Assembly (NCBI RefSeq): GCF_902459465.1
Contig: NC_047062.1
Span: 16,127,994 to 16,191,993 of the forward strand
DNA: 64,000 bases
Direction of reading: 5' to 3'
DNA from: Asterias rubens
Lineage: Eukaryota; Echinodermata; Asteroidea; Forcipulatida; Asteriidae
Shown: positions 1 to 10,792 of the stretch, in pieces
Layout: each line of letters begins with the position of its first letter
Position numbering within the stretch: the stretch's first letter is position 1
Notes under the pieces: model-generated
Told to the model about the DNA's origin: nothing
Seen by the model: only the letters and a program-made list of their open reading frames with translations
Databases searched by the model: none
Made by a program: the position numbers and the translations under genes

Positions 1-745
1 GTGTCAAGCAGCTACTCTAACCCCACAAGTGGCAGTCATCCCATTTCAGTATAATTAACAACGAATAGAAAAACACACGAGCTACATTTGAGAAGGAGCT
101 TTTTGCAAATGTATCCTACCTTGTGAAACTTAACGAGTACACACGAAATGTATTTAGCAAGGCAATTTCTTACGTTCTCACAACCATACACATTGAGTTG
201 AGTGTGATTTTTGTGGACGTGCGTGGTGTATTGCTGGTACAGTGGTAGTCGGGTTCTTTTCTTTACAGTCATGGCTCTTGAACACCACTACGATAATAGA
301 CGTCTAGATTTCAAGCCGCAGCCAGCCGATTAAAATTCAGAAAATAGAACAGATACAGTACAGGGAGGTGACAAAATGTATCATTTTGCTCATTTCTGAA
401 GGTGGATCATGTTCTTTTATTCAAACAAGAACTGAAACTTAGACACTTTTATTTGATAATTTTACAATTGAATGGCTTTTAATGTTTGGAGAGCAAACAA
501 ATGTTTAAAAATGAGCCGCAAACACCATGGAGGAATGCAAACACCGAGGCAAATACACTACAAAACCATAATTTGAACAGACTATTGTACCCTTCGCATT
601 GATAAGAAATAATTGTAATATTGTCGTGACCAGCATAACTGGATAAGGCCTTACAAGGCATACAATCAATAGCTTTCTAGCAATACTAAACAAAGACATA
701 AAACAAAACAAATCTTATCTACAAAATGACCGATGGAGTGCATGC
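1..745. other. Stretch without recognisable gene
   Basis: AT-rich, no splice-consistent coding exon or clear repeat seen. Short open frames lack protein-like composition. Confidence 0.5.
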
Positions 746-747
746 CC

Positions 748-1062
748 GACAGTGGACACTATTGGTAACTGTCAAAGACCAGTCTTCTCACTTAGTGTAT
801 CTCAACATAATATATGCATAAAATAACAAACCTGTGAAAATTTGAGCTCAATCGGGTCGTCGAAGTTGTGTGCTTGATTTCGAGACCTCAAATTCTAAAT
901 CTGAGGTCCAAATAAAATTCGTGGAAAATTACTTCTTTCTCGAAAACTATGTCACTTCAGAGTGAGCCGTTTGTCACCATCAACCTCTCCCCATTACTCG
1001 TCAACAAGTAAGGTTTTATGCTAATAATTATTTTGAGTAATTACCAATAGTGTCCACTGCCT
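748..1062 (-). mobile_element. TTAA-flanked MITE copy, inverted
   Basis: Same family in reverse orientation, from CAGTGGACACTATTGG to CCAATAGTGTCCACTGCCT, followed by TTAA at 1063-1066. Part of the interior is missing. Confidence 0.75.
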
Positions 1063-1408
1063 TTAAATATCCCACCACAATTATTTTCCAACATTCTATA
1101 TACGGATGGAATAGTCTCTGTTATATTTGAGATCAGTGGGAAACTTGCAGTGGTGTCTGCTCCGAAGTGATGCAGTTTTAGTGTAAGTTTCCAAAATTTA
1201 AATAATCTTGCAGCATGAAACTTGAAACCGTCTTTAATTTGATGACGCATCCGACGGAACGTGTCAAATACAGCAGATTTGGGTGCATGCAAACCAACCT
1301 GATTACCCGTTAGCGATTATATAATTCCCTCAGTCCTTTACCTTATCATACCAATTTATTCACGCACTTATTCTTGCCTTTTGGTGAGGTAGGCGTGTCA
1401 AGCGTTCT

Positions 1409-1754
1409 TCATAAAACCTTATTTGGTAATGAGTAAATGGGGAGAGGTTGATAGTATAAAACATTGTGAGAAACGGCTGCCTCTGAAGTGACGTAGTTTT
1501 CGAGAAATAAGTAATTTTCCATGAATTTGATTTCGAGACCTCAGATTTAGAATTTGAGGTCTCGAAATCAAGCATCTGAAAGCACACAACTTCGTGTTGC
1601 AAGGGTGTTTTCTTCTTTCATTATGATCTCGCAACTTTGACGACCAATTGAGCTCAAACTTTCACAGGTTTGTTATTTTATGCATATGTTGAGATACACC
1701 AACTGTGATGGCTATATAGTCATTGACAATTATTACCAATAGTGTCCAATGTCT
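1409..1754 (+). mobile_element. MITE copy, 5' truncated
   Basis: Lacks the left terminus but retains the interior from CATAAAACCTTATTTGG through AATAGTGTCCAATGTCT, followed by TTAA at 1755-1758. Confidence 0.7.
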
Positions 1755-2167
1755 TTAAGAACCCCGCCTTTGTTCACTATTTGGGCTTTCGCAGGCATGC
1801 TGTACGTCCATCTAAGAGTACCTCTCACATTAGATACATTTCTGGATGAATCACCTTTTTGTAGCTCTGCTTGTACAAATTTGTCAGCCTCTAACTGCTA
1901 CTCATGTGTAAGGACATCCTGAGATTCTGTCCCCCATCTGGGAAATCAACATGGGATGGAGGAGAAGGATTCAAAAGAGGGCGCTTTCAGAAAAGTTTGT
2001 TCATTTCGCTTTACGCGTCACAGAATCTTCTGCCACTAATTGTACCTCATCCCTCATGCCCTCGATCGTCATCACTGCCACAATGTCCAGACTGCGGACG
2101 TCCAACTACATCATAAAAGACAACAATGATCATCTTTGCCACTGTAATGACGTTATTAAGCGATATA

Positions 2168-2240
2168 CCCCCCCCCCCTAAAAAAAGACCCAAACAAAGT
2201 AAGCTTTTACTATGGCCCCCCCCCCTCCCCCTTTACGCCA
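2168..2240 (+). repeat. Poly-C tracts upstream of the receptor gene
   Basis: Two runs of C (about 12 bases near 2168 and about 17 with one T near 2216) separated by an A-rich spacer. Confidence 0.8.
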
Positions 2241-2585
2241 CTGTATTAATAACTAAAATAACTTATTGGATTACATTTTGTGGTTTTAAACAACGCTGAT
2301 TTGGCTCCCCTGACTTCTTCGTTAGTTTACTGACCATCACGGTACAACGTGCCTAGTAACCTCTGTATTCACTGAACTAGAAAATGGAAGAAATAAGCGG
2401 GTCTTACCATCTCTGTGCTTTCACAAAAGATTGAAAGCTTTCGGAAAATAACCCCCAAAAATACCAGCAATATTTTTCCAAGGATCGAGTATTCTACGCG
2501 TCAACACAACATAAAACATCATCGTTTAAATAAGTTGTACATTGGGCCGTATATGATACAGAGGAATTTACGTTCGACTTGAAAG

Positions 2586-5500
2586 ATGGCGGCTGATTAC
2601 AAGTGTCTTATGATGAATATATTTGCTGTACTAATTGCTCTAAGATTGATTGGTAAGTTGATGATTACGTCGAAGTGATGGGTTAGCTCGGCAATGTTTT
2701 ATCAAATTATTGGTATATAACCTCTTTGGACAATGAGAAAGTCACCACTACATCATGTAGGCCTACATCATATTTTTTATGAGCTTTGATATTATGGCGT
2801 AATGTACATGTGATGTGGTGTCAGTACCAGGACTTATCTGTAGTTAGTGTTGCATTGAATATTTCGATTTTATACAATCAACTACCGTATGTAGGCCTAT
2901 TTGTATATCACACCTGGGGTGGATTGCACCAAGCGGTCTTAAACCAGTCTATGCGCTATAGCCGGCTATACTTGAAACGCGCTTAGACAGTCTTTAAATA
3001 TAGACCGATTGCAATAGCGCGGTCTATAATTATAGCCAGTCTTAAATCTTAAGCCTGCTTTGAGCTGGCTATAATCGGTCTTTTTTTCTTTCTTTTTTAA
3101 GATGGCGCTGCATTTGTTAGTTGGTAGATGATTTGATACAAAGAGCTCTACGATGAGATTGTATTTTAGAAATAGATTACACCTATGAGAGGCATTAGAA
3201 TGATGATACAGTTTATCGTAAATATATGTTCCCAAGAGTAAAAAATGATACAACTCACAGATTTGATATCCAATGATTTAAACCAAAGCAATAAGAAGAA
3301 TGCCGTACTGCCAGTGACTGCAGAAGTGCTAAAAAATGCCAAACAGAGCCGGGCGATATTTACGAGAGAGCCTCCGCTATCACCGCGACAGACATAAACG
3401 ACTTGTCCACAAGTCTAGTTGAGGACCAGTGGCCGACTCGTCAGCAGTAAATACAAACTAAAGGCTAGTCATAAGTTTAGGAATAGTAGCTACTCGTCTT
3501 AACTCGAGATGCTAGTCTTAAAGGCAGTGGACACTATTGGCAAATACTCAAAACTGTTATTAGCATAAAACCTTACTTGTTAACGAGTAGTGGGTAGTGG
3601 GGAGCTGTTGATAGTATAAACCATTGTGAGAAACGGCTCCCTCTGAAGTAACGTAGTTTTCGAGAAAGAAGTTATTTTCCACGAATTTGATTTCGAGAGT
3701 TCAGAACTAGATTTTGAGGTCCCGAAATCAAGCACCTGAAAGCACACATCTTCGTGTGACAAGGGTGTTTTTTCTTTCATTATTTTCTCGCAACTTTGAC
3801 GACCAATGATGAGCTCAAATTTTCACACGTTTGTTATTTTTTATGCATAACATGTTGAGATACACCAAGTGAGAAGACTTGTGTTTGACAACCAATAGTG
3901 TCCAGTGTCTTTAACTCTTTGTGAAATCCACCACCGATGCATTTTGATTTCTTCAATGGTTTCTCTTGTACAGTGAGTCCAGCCTCAGGAAGTTCTGAGA
4001 GGGATGTCTTAGAGCACCTTCTCAGTAATTATGGAACTCACAGTAAAGCGGTCAGACCTGTCCGCAACGCTTCGGACACCATACGTGTGGAACTACGTAT
4101 TCTTATAGCGCAAATCATCGATATTGTGAGTTAATATTCAGTCATTCTTATGTATTTGCTTTTGCTGTCCCTCGCATATCCCGGGGTATATTTTCTTGTA
4201 TTTTGATTTGTACTGTTATGGCAAATAAAATAATAATATTAATAATAAGCCCGGTTCATACTTCCTGCAAATGCAAACGCGATACGAATTTTGACGCGAA
4301 TAATTCGAAATATGTTTGAAATGTGCTCAACTCCTGCGAAACATGAGCAGTGTAAACAGGGCTTTGACGTAAACATTCGTATCGCATTATCATTCGTAGG
4401 AAGTACGAACCGGGATTTCCGATAGATGGGGCAGGCACCAACACAAAATTCGTAAGCGGGATAGGTGAAAACATAATTACTCAAAATGTGTTTACTGAGA
4501 TCGTATACGTTTTGGGTCAATGTCACCAGAATCATATGAGCTGCAAATAATTACAACTCGTACAAAAGTTTCAGCCAAATGTTTGAGTTAGCCGTTTCAT
4601 CTATGTACATGAACATTTCAAGGCAGTGGACACTACTGGTAATTACTCAAAATAATTATTGGGATAAAACCTTTCTTGGTGATGACGAGTAACAGGGAGA
4701 GGTTGATGGTATAAAACATTGTGAGAACCGGCTCCCTCTGAAGTGCCATAGTTTTCGAGAAAGAAGTAATTTTCTACGAATTTGATTTCGAGACCTCAGA
4801 TTTAGAACTTGAGGTCTCGAAATCAACCATCTAAACGCACACAACTTCGTGTGACAGGGGTGTTTTTTCTTTCATTATTTCCGCAAGTTCGATGACCGAT
4901 TGCGCTGTTATTTTATGCTTATGTTGAGATAAACCAACTGTGAAGGCTAGTCTTTGACAATTACCATTAGTGTCCACTGCCTTTAGATGAGATTTGGAAC
5001 ATTGCCAAGACTACTATTGATAAGTGCCCATAATACTAATAATTATCCGTTTTTAGCACTCAAACGAGTCAAACATAAAATGTCTCACGAGTCAAATAAG
5101 TCTGACGAGTCTCACTTTGTTGTGTGTAACTCAACAGACTGTTATGTTACTCTCTAAATGTAAACCAGTGAAAAACACCACTCTTCGAGTTGTCCCTCAA
5201 ATAGCTCTTTAAAAAGAGTGGTGGTTATTTCACTCTTTAAGATGGGTTTCACTCCAGGACAGAGTGTATAAAATCATTCAAAAAGATGCAAAATTCAAAC
5301 TTTGTAGATATAGGATTGTTTTATATAGGCTATATGAATATTTCTAATTGTTTTTTATCCTTTCCTGTAATTGGCGGCTCGTCCGCTGTTGGTTTGGTCA
5401 ATAAATATAATTATTATTAAAATATTATCACAAAGAGTTAGGATTCGTCTTATCTCGAATAAGGACGAGTAACTCTTCCTAACTTAGGATTAATCTTAAG

Positions 5501-8500
5501 GTCTGCATGCTACAGTGCAGGGTTGGGATTCGTCCTTAGTCCTAAGATTAGTCTTAAGTTAGGAAGAGTTTTGTGAAATCCACCCCTGGATTCTCATCAG
5601 TCAGTGTTTTGTTTGGATTGAACATTTGATGGTGACTGTACTATACAGACCGAGCCAAGCACGCCTTAAGACGCTGGCAGTAGTGTTGTAAACAAAGATA
5701 TGGACAAACCCTTGCTTTTTTAAACTTTGTTTTTGTGGAGAAGGTGTCTTTCTCAACGATTTACCCTATTTTACTTACATGACGGCATGACGGCGCAGAC
5801 AATGAATTTGTTGCCTGTTTATAAAACGTGTTAAATCAACAAGATTTTGTCGATAGAATTTCCAGATTAAGTTTCTGTTTTAAGTTTAAAAAGTTTAACA
5901 CATATTATGCTCTGCATCATTTTGTTAAGCTGTATAGTCGGAGATTTCAAAAGAAAACGGTTATTTTATGTCACATGCGCTGTCCAAAACCTTACGCTGC
6001 CAGCGTCCCATTGCCGCAGCGATGGCGGCACAGCACACCCCTGATAGATTATTGTTTGCAGAATTAGAAGTGTTATTCAACTGTCCGTGTTTGTTTGTCA
6101 TATTTACCTCAACAGGACGAGCCTAAACAGCAGTTGATTGTCAACACGTGGCAAAAAATGGTAAGCAATAATTATACCAAAATGTGGTTGCGTTTTTGAG
6201 ATAATATCGCCGAAAATTCTGAGTGATATGTCCACGCAGGAAGAATAATCCCTAGATACGAATGCACACTCTGAGAAACGTTACGCTGTAACGCTTCTCA
6301 TATTCAGATTAGGGGGCATAGCCTACCGACTTTTATCATTTTGCAGAACCATATTACATCCAAGTGAAAAGTTTCTCATAATGCTTTATACTATCGAACG
6401 CTGTTGTATGAAGCCATCTTATCAAATGCTTTTGCTGTCAGTAATTTTAAGAGTGGCTACACCAAACGTGGGCCTAATTACCTTCCCTTTTAGTAAAAAA
6501 GAAAACGTATAAATTTGTTTTAAATGTACAATAGCTTGGAATTGGAATAAAAGTAACGTTTTACGATAGGCCAAATTAGTTAATCTTAAAATTGTTGTGG
6601 CAACTTTCTGTCCTTCACTGCTGTGCAATTTGAGCGATTTTTTTTTAATTAAACAAAACATAACACTATTCGTTACTCTCTTTTCAAATTTAGTCGTGGA
6701 AAGACGAGTACATGGTCTGGAATCCTGACGACTACGGTGGACTAGACGTGATACACGCCCTTCCATCCCAAATATGGAAACCAAACATCGTATTGGTTGA
6801 GAAGTAAGTCAGATACCCTATATAGGCTGCTTGAGATTAGATGGTTGGATGTGCACACCGCCCAACCATCATTTTACTAATCGCATTTTGTTGTTTTTCG
6901 ATTCTTATGATATCGGCACCAACTGACGCAGTAGTTTATAATAAAATAAAACAATTCGTAAAAGTGACATTTCATAATATCATTATTATGCTCAAATGAA
7001 AACCCGGACTAAAACCAAAATGTTCAGTGTTATAAGTATGTTTTTTGCGAAGTGGCGGTGTGTCGGGGTACCATCGAGCAGGAATGTTCAGTCCATGTCT
7101 TGTCAATGAAACTGCCGTCTTAGCTCATAGCTCTCATTGCCCGTATGTTGTTTTATTTGATTGTGTATAGTTCTGTCCTTTAATCTGTGTAATGTTGTAA
7201 TAATTGTTTTTAGCTATTAATTTATTCTTATGTGCCATGGAAACTAAATATATACTTATGATGCGGACAATAAAATGCTTGATTCTAAATTCGAACTTTA
7301 ATTCTTGAATGTGCTGTCGAACATTGTTTCTTGTGTCCGTTGAGAACAATCGGCAAAACGTTTCTGCTGTTGGTGCACGCCATTCTTCCCAGCGGTGCAT
7401 TCTATTCTTGCTTTTTACTTTATGGTATCTGAGACTAACTTCCTATTGATCTTGTTACATTTCCAGTGTTGATTTCTTCTTTTCGAACTATAACAAAGAT
7501 GTGGTACTGATCATTGCCGCAGACGGTAGTGTGATTTGGTACACGCTAACCATGTTGCGAGTCTCGTGCAAAATACACACCCGACTTTTCCCGTTCGACG
7601 TCCAACAGTGCACGCTGACCTTTATGTCTTGGGCATACGACATGCCATCCCTGGATCTCACCTTCGTCGATGACGATGATGCCAACCAGAGAATATTCAA
7701 TGAAAATGGTGTCTGGCGATTTGTCGATCTGGACTTTAAGCGTGTGGAAAAGAAGTATATCTGTTGCAAACACCCCTATACTCAAGTCATCTATACTCTA
7801 ACATTGAAGAGACAGTCTGAGTTCTACATCTATAGCATGCTAATACCGTCTGTACTGCTGACTGTTATCACATTGATGGTCCTCGCCATTCCCCCCGAGT
7901 CGGGTGAGAAAGTTGCTCTCGGCATCACCAATCTGTTGGCGTTTATACTCTTCCAGCAGCTCATTTCTGACAACATGCCACCACAGGGTGACGAAATACC
8001 CGTAATTAGTAAGTCTTAATAATTTATCAATGCAATATTGCTTCAAAAAATATTTTGTTACCCGTCCTAAAAAACTAAAAGCCCTGTCCAACTTTTGACT
8101 GATACAAATGTGCTGTGAAGCGTATTGTGGAAAAAGGAACCACCATGCTACATAGTTTGCTTCGACCCTTGTTTACCAAAATGCGCGTCAAAATGTGAAA
8201 GTATTGTTTTTTAAAGTTTTTTTTTAGATTGCCTGGAAATGGTTGCCTGATTGCTCCCTCCGACATTGTCTTTACTAACCATAACATTATATATGTTTGT
8301 AACTTACAGCCACATATCTCTTCAGTATGGTGATACTGGGCGTTGCATCCATCATAGAAACCGTGTTTGTGCTCAGGTTGTTCCATAAACCTGAAGACGA
8401 ACCCATACCAAAAGCAGTCGTTCGGTTCTCTTCATTTATAAGGCTTCGGAAGACCACCATGACGTGGAAGTTGGTCGCCAAGGCAGTCGACAAATTCATG

Positions 8501-8596
8501 TTTATTGTGTTTTTAATGACAGCTAGTGTGATGGTGTTGATTTCTTATCTTCTTCTTTTAACTGGCCATGTCGAGGGACAAGAACATATTCACTAA
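2586..8596 (+). CDS. Nicotinic acetylcholine receptor alpha-type subunit (Cys-loop cation channel), 6 exons
   Basis: Exons: 2586-2652, 3974-4125, 6116-6160, 6694-6803, 7467-8008, 8310-8596; all junctions are GT-AG and phases match, giving 400 residues. The 45-base third and 110-base fourth exons are the classical nAChR sizes. Residues 1-22 are a signal peptide. The extracellular domain contains WNPDDYGG, IWKPN, and the Cys-loop pair Cys159/Cys173 with 13 residues between, including FPFD. Trp180 is the loop B tryptophan. Tyr222, vicinal Cys224-Cys225 and Tyr229 form loop C, the mark of an alpha-type ligand-binding subunit. M1 is about 245-267, M2 starts at GEKVALGIT (272-280), M3 is about 307-330 and M4 about 367-390. 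Glu at -1' fits cation selectivity. Oddities: the M3-M4 loop is only about 36 residues, Gln occupies 15' and 16' of the pore helix, and the loop A tyrosine position appears replaced. One N-glycosylation site (NAS) lies near the N terminus. The family is certain; the ligand (acetylcholine or another) is inference. Confidence 0.93.
2925..3090. repeat. Short inverted-repeat segment
   Basis: GGTCTTAAACCAGTCTATGC and later GGTCTATAATTATAGCCAGT form imperfect inverted copies around a centre rich in CGCGCTTA. It lies in the first intron of the receptor gene. Confidence 0.4.
3522..3910 (+). mobile_element. TTAA-flanked MITE, near full-length copy (389 bases)
   Basis: Starts AGGCAGTGGACACTATTGG and ends with the near-complementary AATAGTGTCCAGTGTCT, with TTAA directly on both sides (3518-3521, 3911-3914). 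The interior carries a palindrome around the repeated GAGGTCTCGAAATC / GATTTCGAGACCTC. No transposase is encoded. The element interrupts an older repeat. Confidence 0.85.
4249..4417. mobile_element. Short TIR element (CCCGGTTCATACTTCCTGC)
   Basis: Left end AGCCCGGTTCATACTTCCTG is complementary to the right end GTAGGAAGTACGAACCGGG. ATTCG and GCGATACGAAT motifs are mirrored inside. About 170 bases, non-coding, in receptor intron 2. Confidence 0.7.
4621..4982 (+). mobile_element. MITE copy of the AGGCAGTGGACAC family
   Basis: Both termini are present. The flanks TTCA and TTAG are each one base away from TTAA, consistent with an aged insertion. Confidence 0.78.
5150..5295. repeat. Hairpin-rich dispersed repeat with CACTCTTT motifs
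   Basis: Shares TACTCTCTAAATGTAAA, GTGAAAAACACCACTCTT, AAAAAGAGTGGTGGTTATTT and TTTCACTCCAGGACAGAGTG with 38105-38365. Confidence 0.65.
5427..5590. repeat. Inverted-repeat element with CACAAAGAGTTAGGA ends
   Basis: Starts TCACAAAGAGTTAGGATTCG and ends AGGAAGAGTTTTGTGAAATC. The centre holds CATGCTACAGTGCAGGGTTGGG. The same sequence recurs at 27511 and 27713, and in part at 3440 and 41100. Confidence 0.7.
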
Positions 8597-9798
8597 AATA
8601 TTTTGTTGTATAAACGATAATTTTGGCTATCGCCTACTTTTTGTAAAAAACTGTGTGGTTTGCTCTGTACATATTGTGGTAAAAATCATGTCCTTATATA
8701 CAGTAACATTTGTCAAGCAAGGTTGTAATGACCCTGCCAGATGGTGGACAGTTCGTATTACGTTTCTTTCATTGAAGCGGCTCGTAACGCGTCTACGACT
8801 CCCATCACAAGACTGCTGGCTCCTATAGTTGCAACAGCAACAAAAGTGCAGGTGGGTTTAGGGCGTGCTAGTCTTTACTGTATCACTGTGACAAACATTT
8901 AACGACTTGTCCACCAGGCTGAAATTCATAGCTTGTATTATTCATAAAGTGATGCTATTGAATCGCTTTGATACTTTTTGTTATGATTTTGCTCAATGGT
9001 ATTGTCCCATAGGCACATGTCATTGGGGTCGCATTGAATTTACCTCGTTTACTATTCACCTTTACTCTTGCCATTTTGCGTCTTTGTGGCAAAAGTTGGC
9101 AATGACAATGACATTGATGACTCATTTTATCCAAGACAATGACGACAATAGTGAACAGTATCTATCAAACACTGAGAATTGGGGTTAACAACTTTGCAAC
9201 AAGTATATATAGCGCATCTCTACATTATAAGATAAAATTGTATTTACTTATAGGCTATCTTTAAACAAAAAGGTTTCAAGATTTTATTTGTTATATACGT
9301 GCTTTTTACTTCTTTTTTATGTTACTCTGGAATGTGACCTATACACCTGGTTGAATGAGTTTAAACCCTTTTTTTTATTTATATATATTTACAAGAAAAG
9401 TAAAAAACATTGAAGCTGGAACTACTTCAGCAGTGACTTTCCCACAGCGTTATATTTAGTGTTGTAAATATTAACTTCACCTAACTTTTAACTAACCTAT
9501 ATATATTTTCATTGAACCAAACCACGCTGGTTGGCTAGACGGCCGGTTGTAAAAACGCTAACTCGTGTTTACAGATGTTGTTTTATCAAATTCAATAGTT
9601 TCTGCAAACTTTCAATTTAAGAAAATACCTCCTATGATTGGTTCTACAACACTGTTTGAGTATTGTTCGTGTGTAACATTGTTATAAGAACAGCTATCTG
9701 TTTTTGTTTTGCATTTATGGCTTTCCATATTTTTGCAACCTCGGTTGGCTAACACTTGAGCAGTGACGTTGCATTAGAAAGGTCTATACGCAGTCTAA
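8597..9798. other. Receptor 3' flank
   Basis: Probable 3' untranslated and intergenic sequence. No AATAAA was noticed close behind the stop codon; the nearest clear one downstream is at 10459-10464. Open frames at 8568-8828 and 8907-9188 look non-coding. Confidence 0.4.
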
Positions 9799-9931
9799 GG
9801 CCGTATCCGAATCGGCGGCTACGGCTACGGCTGTTGCTAAGGGTGTTGCTAAGGACGTCCTATACCTCAACGCATGATGACGTGGAACTCTAGCGATAGC
9901 CATGGCTGTAGCCGCTAATTCGGACAAGCCC
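9799..9931. mobile_element. Short TIR element, about 133 bases
   Basis: Left end AAGGCCGTATCCGAATCGGC and right end GCCGCTAATTCGGACAAGCC form imperfect inverted repeats. GGCTACGGCT and AGCCATGGCTGTAGCC pair further in. Confidence 0.65.
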
Positions 9932-10025
9932 TTCCAGTGTCATCAAATCGTATAAACAAAATGTCTTCACACTGTCATCTTCAATGTAAGAATTTGAAAC
10001 GCTAAGGGGGGGGGGGCAACAGACT

Positions 10026-10290
10026 TACCAGGGCCCAATTTCATGGCTCTGCTTACCGCCGAATTCTGCACTTATACGATCACGATTTCCCGCTTACGTG
10101 CAAGCGCCTAATTTCTGCGCTAGCCTGGCCTTGTAAGCGTAGAATACCTATTAATGTGAAGTACGCACGCGCAGAAGCCAAAATTCGCCTCTAACCCGTG
10201 AAATACGCTTGCCGTAAGCACATAATTCCCTGCTTCTGTAAGCGCCGATTCTGTGCTTACGGTAAGCAGAGCCATGAAATTGGGCCCAGG
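10026..10290. mobile_element. TIR element of the GGGCCCAATTTCATGGCTC family
   Basis: Left end GGGCCCAATTTCATGGCTCT is the exact complement of right end AGAGCCATGAAATTGGGCCC. The interior has mirrored GCTTACGG and CCGTAAGC stretches. Confidence 0.8.
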
Positions 10291-10792
10291 TTATGTTTAC
10301 ATGATTGTTTACGTTGTTCTGAGCTTGCGCACACAAGAACAATGGATTTACAAAGGTCAAACATTAGCCTAATCATAATAACAAAATATCTTCATCTGAA
10401 GAAATTCGTATTTGTAACGTGTATTGATAGTTTGTTTCTACGTAAGGTATCTATTTGTAATAAAGGCTCGTATATTCTATTACAGTGCGTCAGTTCTCTT
10501 TCTTGCAAAACAGCCAATACTACAAAACAACACACAGTATTGAAATACTACACCATAATTTTTTTTTACAAACTGCGGTCATCGAAATCTGCATTGCTAA
10601 ACACGGTATTATAAAACGATTAATTACAGTCCATACAGTTCGAGTGAAAAATTCCTAAGTAATTTCAGCCATTTATATTTGTATTGCAATTTGTATAAAT
10701 CTTTTTGTGTAAGTATAAAATGTTTTTTTTATATTCGGGAAATGTGCAACATTAATAAAAATTAGTCACCACCCTTTTTCGGAGGACTTGTT

